DNA from: Chloroflexota bacterium
Lineage (GTDB): Bacteria > Chloroflexota > Anaerolineae > Anaerolineales > UBA4823
Assembly (NCBI GenBank): GCA_030613705.1
Contig: JAUWLJ010000105.1
Span: forward strand, 1-6,994
Length of the DNA stretch: 6,994 bases
Direction of reading: 5' to 3'
The translations under genes were made by a program, and so were the position numbers. The notes under the pieces were generated by a model that did not search any database, was not told where the DNA came from, and was given only the letters and a program-made list of their open reading frames with translations. Positions 1 through 6,994 of the stretch are shown here, in pieces (positions within the stretch are counted from its first letter, which is position 1; each line of letters opens with the position of its first letter).

Positions 1-148
1 GGTACTTAATACAATTATATATTAAAAATTATAAAAAATCAACCCTTGAAACAAGACAATCTTCATCCATTTTCTTGTGATAACAGGGCATTCTATATTA
101 CTTAACGAAATTGTTAGGATTCCGTTACACATTTTAATGAAATGATTT
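1..148. other. AT-rich flank without a gene
   Basis: Very AT-rich sequence to the left of the insertion sequence. I see no open frame with a ribosome binding site, no RNA gene and no convincing terminator. A weak 6-bp inverted repeat (ACAAGA at 51-56, TCTTGT at 73-78) is present but is too short and too widely spaced to call. Before the insertion this stretch was presumably contiguous with the sequence at 1345 and so lay just downstream of the phosphofructokinase gene. Confidence 0.6.
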
Positions 149-162
149 CTAGCTACCTGACA
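149..162 (+). repeat. Left terminal inverted repeat of the IS (with CTAG)
   Basis: CTAGCTACCTGACA, a perfect 14-bp match to the reverse complement of 1331-1344. The outer four bases are probably the target-site copy, leaving a 10-bp perfect terminal repeat. Confidence 0.9.
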
Positions 163-179
163 CTTTAACAAAAGAAGAG

Positions 180-208
180 TTGATCGACAGCACAAAACCG
201 GGTAAAGT
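180..208 (+). promoter_or_regulatory. Possible transposase promoter
   Basis: TTGATC at 180-185 and TAAAGT at 203-208 are separated by 17 bp, each matching 4 of 6 bases of the sigma70 -35 and -10 consensus. The position just inside the left end is right for driving the transposase. A short hairpin (GGTAAA 201-206, TTTACC 213-218) overlaps the -10 box, and CACAAAACC occurs twice (191-199 and 218-226). All of this is modest sequence evidence; the call is tentative. Confidence 0.3.
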
Positions 209-245
209 TGTTTTTACCACAAAACCCTGTACCAGGAGAAGTGAC

Positions 246-1322
246 ATGCCGATCAACCAACTGTATGATACATGGCATCAGCGAATTCGACAACTGCGAC
301 CCAACCAGCGGATCACTCAGGTAAGAAGCTTCGTCTGGCTGATCATAGGTATCCATCAAAGCCGATCTGTGCATTTGAGCAAAGTAGCGGGCAAGATACC
401 GGGGACGGCGAAATTGCTCAGTGCTACAAGGCGAATGAGCCGGATGTTGGACAATCCTGCTATCCGAGTACGGGAATGGTACGAACCTATCGCCCGTCAT
501 TGGCTGGAAGAACAGTTGCACAGGATTGGGGAAATCCGCCTGATCGTGGATGGAACCAAGATTGGCTCTGGACATCAGTTGTTGATCGTTACGATTGCAT
601 ATCGCAAGCGAGCCATTCCGATCGCATGGACCTGGGTCAAGAGCAGTAGAGGGCATAGTTCATCTCATAAACAGATGGCCTTGTTGGCCTATGTGCGCAA
701 ATTGATACCGAGAGGAGCTAGCGTTTTTTTAGTAGGGGACTGTGAATTTGGTTCGATAGCCATATTGCGTCAATTAGATGCCTGGAGATGGTTCTATGCT
801 TTGCGCCAGAAATCGGATACACATGTCTGGCTGGATGAACAGATGGATTGGAAAGACTTTGGCAGCTTTGTCCACAAACCGGGTGAAAGTATCTGGTTGG
901 GAAAAGGCTATTTGACGGAGAAGGAAATCTATCCAGTGCATCTGTTGGCTCATTGGAAATTCGGCGAAAAAGAACCCTGGCTGCTAGCTACTAATTTACC
1001 TGATCGCACCTTGACTTTACGGATCTACAAGCGGCGAGCATGGATTGAAGAAATGTTCGGTGATATGAAAAAACATGGCTTTGATATCGAGAGTACACAC
1101 CTTCGTAATTTCTTGCGCTTGTCTCGGCTCACCTTGGCAGTCGCTTTGCTTTATGTTTGGTTCATCTCTGAAGGCACCAGGACAATCCATGCCGGTTTAC
1201 GTCATTTGGTTGACCGCAATGATCGCCGTGATTTGTGTATCTTTCAAATAGGTTTACGTTTCATTGACAGATGTTTGATCAATTCTCTTTCATTACATAT
1301 TCGTTTCTGTACCTACCGATGA
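246..1322 (+). CDS. IS4-family DDE transposase
   Basis: Transposase of 358 aa that would catalyse cut-and-paste movement of the surrounding element by binding its inverted repeats and cutting with a metal-dependent DDE active site. The catalytic residues are visible: Asp102 in LIVDGTKIG, Asp165 in FLVGDCEFGS, and Glu268 within the IS4 signature Y-x2-R-x3-E-x6-K (Tyr261, Arg264, Glu268, Lys275). The long stretch between the second Asp and the Glu is predicted beta-rich, as in the IS4/Tn5 fold. The N-terminal ~75 residues are basic and probably bind DNA. I chose the ATG at 246 because AGGAG (234-238) lies 7 nt upstream; an in-frame TTG at 180 would add 22 residues but has no good ribosome site and falls in the putative promoter. 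No frameshift or stop interrupts the frame, so the protein looks functional. Family assignment is firm; subgroup is not. Confidence 0.92.
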   Translation: MPINQLYDTWHQRIRQLRPNQRITQVRSFVWLIIGIHQSRSVHLSKVAGKIPGTAKLLSATRRMSRMLDNPAIRVREWYEPIARHWLEEQLHRIGEIRLIVDGTKIGSGHQLLIVTIAYRKRAIPIAWTWVKSSRGHSSSHKQMALLAYVRKLIPRGASVFLVGDCEFGSIAILRQLDAWRWFYALRQKSDTHVWLDEQMDWKDFGSFVHKPGESIWLGKGYLTEKEIYPVHLLAHWKFGEKEPWLLATNLPDRTLTLRIYKRRAWIEEMFGDMKKHGFDIESTHLRNFLRLSRLTLAVALLYVWFISEGTRTIHAGLRHLVDRNDRRDLCIFQIGLRFIDRCLINSLSLHIRFCTYR

Positions 1323-1330
1323 AGACAAAC

Positions 1331-1344
1331 TGTCAGGTAGCTAG
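1331..1344 (-). repeat. Right terminal inverted repeat of the IS (with CTAG)
   Basis: TGTCAGGTAGCTAG, the exact reverse complement of the left end at 149-162. It begins 8 bp after the transposase stop codon. CTACC at 1313-1317, overlapping the last transposase codons, could also pair with GGTAG at 1336-1340. Confidence 0.9.
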
Positions 1345-1373
1345 TTCCGCAAATTACTTAATAATAATGCTGT

Positions 1374-2462
1374 TTATAACCCGTTACCGAAGCTGATCCC
1401 GAGAGCCTGGCCAACGCGAACCAGCTCACCATCGTGGGGCACGGTTCGTATCTTGTCTATCGCCTCCACGATCTTAACGGGTGCAACGCCCTCCGGGGTC
1501 AAGGCTACCATATGCCCGTACTCGCCGTCAGCGATGCATTCGACGGCGCTGACGCCAAAGCGAGTGCACAATTGGCGATCCCAGGCGGTGGGGCTGCCGC
1601 CGCGCTGCAGGTGTCCCAGCACTACGGCACGCGTCTCCTTGCCGGTTCGCTCCTGTATCCGGTCTGCCAAGAGGTGACCGATGCCGCCCAGGCGCGCCTC
1701 CCTGTTAGCTCCTGCCTCGTCCGAGGTCACATAAGTTCCACCTGACTCGCGTGCGCCCTCGGCAACAATAACCAGGGTGAAGAGCTTGCCATCTTGCTCG
1801 CGTTCCTGGATCTTGGCGACGATCGAATCATAGTTGAAGGGGATCTCGGGGATCAAGATCACGTCAGCCCCGCCGGCGATGCCCGCAAAGCCGGCGATCC
1901 AGCCCGCATAACGCCCCATCACCTCCAGCACCATGACGCGGTTATGGCTTTCAGCGGTGGTGTGAAGCCGGTCCAGAGCATCCACTGCACACGAAACCGC
2001 CGTCTCAAAACCGAAGGTCATGATGGTCGCGTCCAGGTCGTTATCGATCGTTTTAGGTATCCCCACCACCGGCATACCGGTCTCGAAGAGCTGCTGGGCG
2101 ATAGTGAGGGAACCATCACCGCCGATGCATACCAGGGCGCGCAGGTTGAGCTTTTGGAAGTTGCGGTAAGCCTCCTGGAGCACCTGCTCAGGCACGCGCC
2201 GCACTTCACCGTGCCCTGTCTTGGCTGAGAATTTGCCGCGGTTGCTGGTACCCAAAACAGTCCCCCCACGGAAGCGCAAGCCGTCCATCTCCCGGTAATC
2301 CAGGGAGCGATACTGCGTCGGTTCTAACATGCCCTCGTAACCGCCCAGGAAACCAATCGACTCCCAGCCACGGCGTGAAGCCGCTTTCACCACGGCGCGA
2401 ATGACCGCGTTTAAGCCGGGGCAGTCCCCTCCACCGGTAACAATTGCGATACGTTCTTTCAT
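1374..2462 (-). CDS. pfkA: 6-phosphofructokinase, group III type (probably ATP-dependent)
   Basis: Cytoplasmic enzyme of 362 aa that phosphorylates fructose 6-phosphate to fructose 1,6-bisphosphate, the committing step of glycolysis. Family landmarks in order: nucleotide-binding GGGDCPGLNAVIRA (10-23), GGDGS (114-118), PKTIDND (136-142) with catalytic Asp140, MGRYAGWIA (182-190), PE (205-206), and GHLQRGGSPTAWDR (283-296) with substrate-binding His284 and Arg287. Gly117 matches E. coli Gly104, the residue that favours ATP, whereas pyrophosphate enzymes have Asp there. Lys137 matches position 124, where classical ATP enzymes have Gly and pyrophosphate enzymes have Lys. This Gly/Lys combination is seen in group III (mixed-substrate) enzymes such as actinobacterial ATP-PFK. 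Length fits that group. The ATG at 2462 is supported by AGGAGG 8 nt upstream. It is convergent with the transposase and appears monocistronic; its natural terminator is not evident, possibly displaced by the IS. Confidence 0.95.
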   Translation of the reverse strand: MKERIAIVTGGGDCPGLNAVIRAVVKAASRRGWESIGFLGGYEGMLEPTQYRSLDYREMDGLRFRGGTVLGTSNRGKFSAKTGHGEVRRVPEQVLQEAYRNFQKLNLRALVCIGGDGSLTIAQQLFETGMPVVGIPKTIDNDLDATIMTFGFETAVSCAVDALDRLHTTAESHNRVMVLEVMGRYAGWIAGFAGIAGGADVILIPEIPFNYDSIVAKIQEREQDGKLFTLVIVAEGARESGGTYVTSDEAGANREARLGGIGHLLADRIQERTGKETRAVVLGHLQRGGSPTAWDRQLCTRFGVSAVECIADGEYGHMVALTPEGVAPVKIVEAIDKIRTVPHDGELVRVGQALGISFGNGL

Positions 2463-2470
2463 TTTGGTAA

Positions 2471-2476
2471 CCTCCT
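2471..2476 (-). promoter_or_regulatory. Strong Shine-Dalgarno of the phosphofructokinase gene
   Basis: AGGAGG on the minus strand, 8 nt before the ATG at 2462. This consensus site fixes the start codon and suggests efficient translation. Confidence 0.85.
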
Positions 2477-2620
2477 ATTTTGGGGATAGTTCAAGAGCTG
2501 CTGGTTAATTTAAATTTTCAATTTCACACATCCACTTAGTTTTGATGTGAAGCTGAAAATGAGCTTGGTTCACTAAAGGTAATTCAATGAGTAGAATCAC
2601 AAATGAATTGCAGGGGCATA

Positions 2621-2714
2621 AGCCTTGCGAAGGTTGCTGAATAACTTTCAATGTATATACCGTGGTTTCTATGGAGTTTCTGATCGAGAAGCGCCCCAGA
2701 ACCTTCGCAAGGCT
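2621..2714. repeat. Perfect 15-bp inverted repeat, arms 64 bp apart
   Basis: AGCCTTGCGAAGGTT at 2621-2635 is exactly complementary to AACCTTCGCAAGGCT at 2700-2714. Each arm is also a small near-palindrome on its own (CCTT-GCG-AAGG), so it can form either one long stem or two small hairpins. The outer pair GTAGAAT/ATTCTAC (2591-2597, 2730-2736) encloses it at unequal distances. GGGGC (2613-2617) lies just outside the left arm and GCCCC (2693-2697) just inside the right one. There is no U-tract, so it is not an ordinary terminator. It could be a dispersed REP- or MITE-like element, a structured leader, or a pair of protein binding sites; the sequence alone does not decide. Confidence 0.75.
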
Positions 2715-2914
2715 ATTCAGGTCCATCTAATTCTACCCTATAGCATTGGTCCTATAGTTTGAAAAATTCTGGGTAGGTGGCTGACAAAGCTTCGGGATTT
2801 ATATGCCTCGTACTTCTTATATTAATAAGGTTCTTATCAGGACGGAGGGTTTGGTATGTTACAATCGGCGGGCAAATTATGGGACGAAAAGTAGAAGGCT
2901 CATAGAGACCGAGT

Positions 2915-3754
2915 ATGCCGGTGACACGACGCGATTTTTTAAAATTTAGTAGTACGGCTGTAGCGGGTGGCTTGTTAGCTGCCACCACAGCTGCGCTTTT
3001 TAAGGACGAGTCGAACACCCTCTCCATTGAGCATATTACCATCCCGATCGCGAACCTCAAGCCGGCGCTGGAAGGCTTTAAGATCGTCCAGATGACGGAT
3101 TTCCACCTCTATCCCTTTACGCAACTGGACCTGGTGGAGAGAGCGGTGGCGGCTTCGAACTCACTGAAACCAGATTTAACCGTCTTAACTGGCGATTACG
3201 TTTGGCGCAATATCAATGCCATGGATGACCTGGCGCCCGCGCTGGCGAAGTTGGATGCAAAATATGGCGTCTTCGCTACGATAGGCAATCACGATATTTG
3301 GCTGGATGTGGAAGCTGTAAAAAATAGCTTTAAATCTGTGGGTTTACCCATCCTGGAAAACCAAGGGATAACCTTTGATGCTGGGGGCGCATCTCTTCAC
3401 CTGGCCGGACTGGACGATGGTTGGACAGGGCATCCTGACTTAGAAGTTGCTATGCAGGGAGCCCCGGAAGGCGCGCCGGTGGTCCTGCTGATGCACGAGC
3501 CTGACCTGGCCGACGTGTATTCTCAAGATCCTCGGATTTCGTTGCAGCTATCAGGACACACGCACGGGGGCCAAATTCGCGTCCCTGGGATCGGTGCACT
3601 GATCCACCCGCATCTCGGAAAAAAATATGATTTTGGGTTATATAATGTCAACGGGATGTGGTTGTACACCAACCGCGGCATTGGCTGTATCAGCGAGCCG
3701 ATCCGATTAAACTGCCCTCCAGAGATCAGCGAGTTCACGCTGGTGCGGGCATAG
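2915..3754 (+). CDS. Tat-exported metallophosphoesterase (YkuE/YaeI-like)
   Basis: Calcineurin-like phosphoesterase of 279 aa that probably hydrolyses a phosphomono- or diester with a two-metal centre on the outer side of the membrane. The N-terminus carries a twin-arginine signal, TRRDFLKF (4-11), followed by a small hydrophobic stretch rich in Ala and Gly (13-29), so export in folded form is expected. Metal-binding motifs appear in the family order: D-x-H (Asp62, His64), GD (Asp94), GNHD (Asn125, His126, Asp127), H (His194 in MHEPD) and GHTHGGQ (His215, His217). Length and motif spacing match the YkuE/YaeI group, which includes a Tat-dependent cell-wall protein in Bacillus; the true substrate is unknown. 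The start at 2915 is chosen because it begins the Tat signal; the ribosome site is weak (AGAG at 2904-2907). It reads toward the large membrane phospholipase D-like gene 162 bp downstream, hinting at a shared envelope role. Confidence 0.9.
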   Translation: MPVTRRDFLKFSSTAVAGGLLAATTAALFKDESNTLSIEHITIPIANLKPALEGFKIVQMTDFHLYPFTQLDLVERAVAASNSLKPDLTVLTGDYVWRNINAMDDLAPALAKLDAKYGVFATIGNHDIWLDVEAVKNSFKSVGLPILENQGITFDAGGASLHLAGLDDGWTGHPDLEVAMQGAPEGAPVVLLMHEPDLADVYSQDPRISLQLSGHTHGGQIRVPGIGALIHPHLGKKYDFGLYNVNGMWLYTNRGIGCISEPIRLNCPPEISEFTLVRA

Positions 3755-3916
3755 TCATTCTGCATCTCGCAATACCCGAGCAGTGGACTTCAACGTCTTC
3801 AAGATTCAAAAATGTGTTATATAATGGGGCGGAAAACAATATTTATCTTGAGAGAAGAATTCAACTCATGAAGTAAGTGAGTCTTATTAGCTAAGGAATT
3901 TCGAGGGAAATCAAAA
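3755..3916 (+). promoter_or_regulatory. Spacer and likely promoter of the large membrane gene
   Basis: TATAAT at 3820-3825, within TGTGTTATATAATGGGGC, is a perfect -10 hexamer; an alternative register gives an extended -10 (TG at 3815-3816 before TATATA). The -35 region is poor (CTTCAA at 3797-3802 with 17-bp spacing). Transcription would start near 3832, giving a leader of about 85 nt. GAGGG at 3903-3907 lies 9 nt before the ATG at 3917. A two-codon frame (ATG AAG TAA at 3868-3876) sits in the leader and is probably accidental. No terminator hairpin for the preceding gene is visible, so read-through from it is possible. Confidence 0.45.
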
Positions 3917-6900
3917 ATGAGTGCAGGATATAGTTCTTACTGGCGCAGTTTCATAACCGGTTTGGTGGGCTTTGTTTTCGGTGGAGTTGTGGGAAGCTTA
4001 GCGATCTACCTGATCTTCCTCAGCGGGGTTTTAGGTTGGTTGGTTAATTTGATCCCACCGGAACAGAGTTTTATCCGCCTGTTAGCCGGGCTTATCCTGG
4101 TGTTTTTAGGGATTGGACTTGGAGGCGCCATTGGTGGTGCCCTTTCCGGTGTTTCCCTGCACCGCATCGATCAGAATGGCAGCCAGCGACGTTATGGTTT
4201 AGGTGGGGCCTTCGCCCTGGGGATCAGCGAGGGTATTTTGCTGGTGCCTGTACTGCTGATCTTAGCCATTATCGGTTTGTATAATAATTATTCGGACACA
4301 GACCCGGCTTCGTTTATCGTTTTCTTTGGGCTGATCGGGCTCGTCTATGGGCTTTTAAGTGGCCTTGTGCTTTCGCTGGTTACCGTCAAATTGCGTTATT
4401 TCTGGATGATTTTATTGGCGGCCATGGTTGGCTTTGGCTTGGGGGGCATGCTCTTCGGCGCTCTCATGTGGCAAATGGAGCTGTTCTCCGTCAGCGATTC
4501 ACGTCTCATCCTGGCTATTGTACGTCTAGTAATATCATCCCTGGCATTTAGCGCTTTGGCGGGTGGTATGATTGGCATGGCATATCAGTGGATCGCCCAG
4601 AAGAGGTTGGTTGTGGGGAATGAAGCGGTTAATCCCAGGCGCTGGCAGGATATATTGATTGTGACCCTAAGCTTGCTGGTTTTCTTCCTAGTGGCCTCAT
4701 TTATTGGGCAGGCGGCAAATTTTCTCACAGTTCAAACAGGCACAACTACTACTGAGTTGTCCTCCGAGACAAATGGTGTGCATTGGTCCGATCAAGAACT
4801 GGTATCGGCAAATGTTGCCAAAGCGAGTGATATAGGACCCGGTATCTTTGTCGGTAAGGATGGGCTGATTTCCATATCCTGGATGCAGGAGGAAGATGGA
4901 TTTACAGATGTTTTCTATAACCAGCAGTTCTCTGGTGAGAATATTGGTGTAAGTTGGGCCAATCCAATCAACGTCTCCAGCAGCCCTTCAGTTGACTCAC
5001 ACACCTCCCAGGTGGTTTCGGATAGCAGCGGCGCTGCGCACGTTGTCTGGGTTGAAGAATCAGACGACGGGTCCCATATTCTCTATAGTATCTGTCGTGG
5101 AGATGTTTGTGAGGCACCAGTCGTATTGTCTAACCTGGCAAGCCTGTCGTGCGCGGCTGGCTTGGCTTCACCGGTGTTCAATCTGTCGCCGACGATTGCG
5201 ATTGATGATGGGGATACTTTGATGGTCACCTGGGACGCAGAAGGGAAGGCGATGCCGTATGTGTCTTGGGGTGCAGGAGCGGGACCTCCCGCGGTACCCG
5301 ATGGTTGTATACCCATACCTCCTCAGGAAGGGGAGCATGTTATCGCTCTACAGCCGCGCCTGACCAGTGAGGCGCAGGGTATCTTTTGGGTCACCTATGT
5401 TAGTCCGTTACCGGAAGATTATGGTGAGATTTATGTGACGCCATATTATGATGGTGTTTGGGAGACCTCGGCGGAGATGGTGGGGCAGGGTAGCGATCAC
5501 GAGATTTTTGCCGATCAAGAGGGTCAGCTATATATAGCCTGGTGTGATCCGGCTGATTTAGTCGCCTACCAGCATATGGGCGGCCAGGCGGATAAGATCC
5601 CCTTTCCAGCTTGCGAGAGCCGGCCAGGGATAGCTCAAGATGCGGGTGGAAATCTGCACCTGGTCTGGTATGCGAATGAGGTCGAGAACGTATATGGCTT
5701 AACCTCGCCAAATTCACTTATCTATGAAAGCATTATCACACCGGATGGGTGGAGTGAACCGGCGATCGTTGCCCAGGTGGGCAACCCTGCCCAGCCTGCT
5801 GTGGCGACCCAACCTGATGGGAGCATGCACCTGGCCTGGCAAGATGTTTTCGATGGCAGGGGCGAACTGTTCTACGCTTTCCAGGAACCTTATGATTGTT
5901 CGGATACACCCTTATCAGATATTGAGCAGGCTGTGTTAAGCGTTATAGAGGAAGGTGGTTACCATCCCGAGGGTTACCAGGCTCCATATTGCCGCAACCG
6001 GTTCGTAGATTTTATTTTCATGCCCAACCCGGAGCCTGCATTCAGCAGCCAGCCACCCACAATAAACGGCGGCTTTGATAAAGTAGCTGCGATTATTGAT
6101 TTCGTTCAATATGAGGCCCTTTTTACGACCATGGAATATATTGGCAGTGAGGACGGATATGGCCCCGGCACCACGATTGGGGAGGAAACCGCGGAGTTGT
6201 ACCGACGGATCAAGGAGGATCCCTCGCAATATCCAAAGGGATTGACCGTACGCATCATGTTAGGGAATTATCCCAACATCTCCAATCTGGAATGGGGAAA
6301 TCAGATCTGGAACGCGATTAACGACCTGCGTGATGCCGGTGTAGAGGAGATGGAGAACCCGGAAATCGGATGGAAGGTCGAAGTGGCCAATTTCTCGGGG
6401 GTTTACCCGCACAGCCACACAAAATTTTTAGTTTTGGATGGCAAAATTCTCGTTTCGTCAGGTTATAACTATGGTTGGTTGCATTTTTCTAAGGATCATC
6501 CCTCGGGTAAGGGTGATGATTTGGTGGATCTGGGTATGATACTCTCAGGTCCTGTAGCGCAGGCAGGGATCAGCACCTATGATGACATGTGGGTGGGCGC
6601 GAATCAATTATATTGCGCTGATTTCCACCCAGAGGATGGCTCAAACTGGCAGGATAGCTGTGAATGGAAAAACACTGAAGGTGGGCATGTGCCGGAGGTA
6701 TTGAAATACTCGTTGGCAGAAGAGGACCAGGTGGCCTTTTCGTTATATCGCACTGATATATATAAGGAAGCGGATGATGCTTATGTGGCCGCGCTGTCAA
6801 CGGCGAAGCAGTCCATCGATGCCATACACGTGAATTTTTCGCTTGAGCTGATATGTATGGTCAATGTTCTTGATCCAGATATATGCACGATTGAGAACGC

Positions 6901-6994
6901 GCTACCCTGGATGGAGGCGCTCGTGGAGGCTGTGGAAAAGAATCAGGTCAAGGTGAGAGCCATCGTTGAGAACGCCAATTCGAACGGGCTTGAG
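3917..6994 (+). CDS. Membrane-anchored beta-propeller/phospholipase D-like protein (3' partial)
   Basis: One uninterrupted frame of 1026 codons runs from the ATG at 3917 off the window end. Residues 1-271 hold about seven membrane helices (near 12-36, 52-80, 94-121, 132-157, 161-187, 196-226, 244-271). Arg/Lys-rich loops fall on one side (HRIDQNGSQRR at 82-92, KLR at 158-160, QKR and PRR between 228 and 242), placing the rest outside the cytoplasm. Residues 300-660 contain seven repeats resembling BNR/Asp-box propeller blades, of the form P-x-I-x-x-D-x-x-G-x-L-x-x-x-W (for example near 357-380, 568-585 and 626-642). Residues 715-900 form a phospholipase D repeat with H-x-K-x4-D (His834, Lys836, Asp841) and Asn851 at the expected position; the usual GS is SG. 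From about residue 929 a second PLD repeat begins and is cut off before its HKD motif. Such domains cleave or transfer phosphodiesters, often of phospholipids. I do not recognise this full architecture; the function is inferred. Confidence 0.88.
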   Translation, partial: MSAGYSSYWRSFITGLVGFVFGGVVGSLAIYLIFLSGVLGWLVNLIPPEQSFIRLLAGLILVFLGIGLGGAIGGALSGVSLHRIDQNGSQRRYGLGGAFALGISEGILLVPVLLILAIIGLYNNYSDTDPASFIVFFGLIGLVYGLLSGLVLSLVTVKLRYFWMILLAAMVGFGLGGMLFGALMWQMELFSVSDSRLILAIVRLVISSLAFSALAGGMIGMAYQWIAQKRLVVGNEAVNPRRWQDILIVTLSLLVFFLVASFIGQAANFLTVQTGTTTTELSSETNGVHWSDQELVSANVAKASDIGPGIFVGKDGLISISWMQEEDGFTDVFYNQQFSGENIGVSWANPINVSSSPSVDSHTSQVVSDSSGAAHVVWVEESDDGSHILYSICRGDVCEAPVVLSNLASLSCAAGLASPVFNLSPTIAIDDGDTLMVTWDAEGKAMPYVSWGAGAGPPAVPDGCIPIPPQEGEHVIALQPRLTSEAQGIFWVTYVSPLPEDYGEIYVTPYYDGVWETSAEMVGQGSDHEIFADQEGQLYIAWCDPADLVAYQHMGGQADKIPFPACESRPGIAQDAGGNLHLVWYANEVENVYGLTSPNSLIYESIITPDGWSEPAIVAQVGNPAQPAVATQPDGSMHLAWQDVFDGRGELFYAFQEPYDCSDTPLSDIEQAVLSVIEEGGYHPEGYQAPYCRNRFVDFIFMPNPEPAFSSQPPTINGGFDKVAAIIDFVQYEALFTTMEYIGSEDGYGPGTTIGEETAELYRRIKEDPSQYPKGLTVRIMLGNYPNISNLEWGNQIWNAINDLRDAGVEEMENPEIGWKVEVANFSGVYPHSHTKFLVLDGKILVSSGYNYGWLHFSKDHPSGKGDDLVDLGMILSGPVAQAGISTYDDMWVGANQLYCADFHPEDGSNWQDSCEWKNTEGGHVPEVLKYSLAEEDQVAFSLYRTDIYKEADDAYVAALSTAKQSIDAIHVNFSLELICMVNVLDPDICTIENALPWMEALVEAVEKNQVKVRAIVENANSNGLE
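6416..6469 (+). other. HKD catalytic motif of the PLD domain
   Basis: Codes for HTKFLVLD followed by GKILVSSGYN (residues 834-851). His, Lys and Asp stand at the canonical H-x-K-x4-D spacing, and Asn is 10 residues after Asp as in active PLD enzymes. The GS pair is reversed to SG. In PLD proteins two such motifs make one active site; the second would lie beyond the window. Confidence 0.8.

Larger units (their letters stand above)
149..1344 (+). mobile_element. Complete IS4-superfamily insertion sequence with CTAG flanks
   Basis: A single transposase gene lies between perfect inverted ends: CTACCTGACA at 153-162 and its reverse complement TGTCAGGTAG at 1331-1340. Outside both ends lies CTAG (149-152 and 1341-1344). 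Because CTAG is its own reverse complement, it can be read as a 4-bp target duplication or as the outermost part of a 14-bp inverted repeat. No longer direct repeat is visible in the flanks (ttt versus ttcc), so a 4-bp duplication and a 1188-bp element is the simplest reading. Inside the ends the similarity continues only loosely (TTT at the same offset). The transposase frame is intact and ends 8 bp before the right repeat, a compact layout typical of a functional IS. The element inserted about 30 bp past the stop codon of the convergent phosphofructokinase gene. I cannot name the exact IS. Confidence 0.9.
2463..2914. other. Intergenic region between divergent genes
   Basis: This 452-bp spacer must hold the promoters of both the phosphofructokinase gene (minus) and the metallophosphoesterase gene (plus), although neither promoter stands out. 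I see no believable protein gene: a 73-codon minus-strand frame (2505-2726) lies across the inverted repeat and lacks family features. Visible structure is the 15-bp inverted repeat at 2621-2714, an outer 7-bp pair (GTAGAAT 2591-2597, ATTCTAC 2730-2736), and a direct repeat CCTATAG (2737-2743 and 2751-2757). Confidence 0.6.

Overview
The window looks like a bacterial chromosomal segment, moderately GC-rich in its coding parts with AT-rich spacers. The mix of a group III-type phosphofructokinase, a Tat-exported metallophosphoesterase and a very large multi-domain membrane protein would fit a Chloroflexota (Anaerolineae-like) genome. That placement is an impression from gene style, not a demonstrated assignment.

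Layout. Bases 1-148 are an AT-rich flank with no gene. Bases 153-1340 are a complete insertion sequence of the IS4 superfamily: one transposase gene (246-1322, +) between perfect terminal inverted repeats, bracketed by CTAG on both sides. It sits only about 30 bp beyond the 3' end of a minus-strand 6-phosphofructokinase gene (1374-2462), which has a strong Shine-Dalgarno. A 452-bp spacer (2463-2914) follows, carrying a perfect 15-bp inverted repeat whose arms are themselves near-palindromic. On the plus strand come a Tat-signal metallophosphoesterase (2915-3754), a short spacer with a TATAAT-like promoter (3755-3916), and a giant reading frame (3917 to the window end, 1026 codons with no stop).

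The giant frame is the most interesting item. Its conceptual translation has about seven N-terminal membrane helices, then seven beta-propeller-like repeats, then a phospholipase D domain with one clear HKD-type motif and the start of a second PLD repeat cut by the window end. Positive-inside topology places the propeller and PLD parts outside the cytoplasm. The metallophosphoesterase upstream is also predicted to be exported, so the two may both act on phosphodiester or phospholipid substrates in the envelope; this is inference from adjacency. The phosphofructokinase is a glycolytic gene, divergently oriented and probably unrelated in function. No CRISPR array, tRNA, rRNA, or recognisable defence island is visible.
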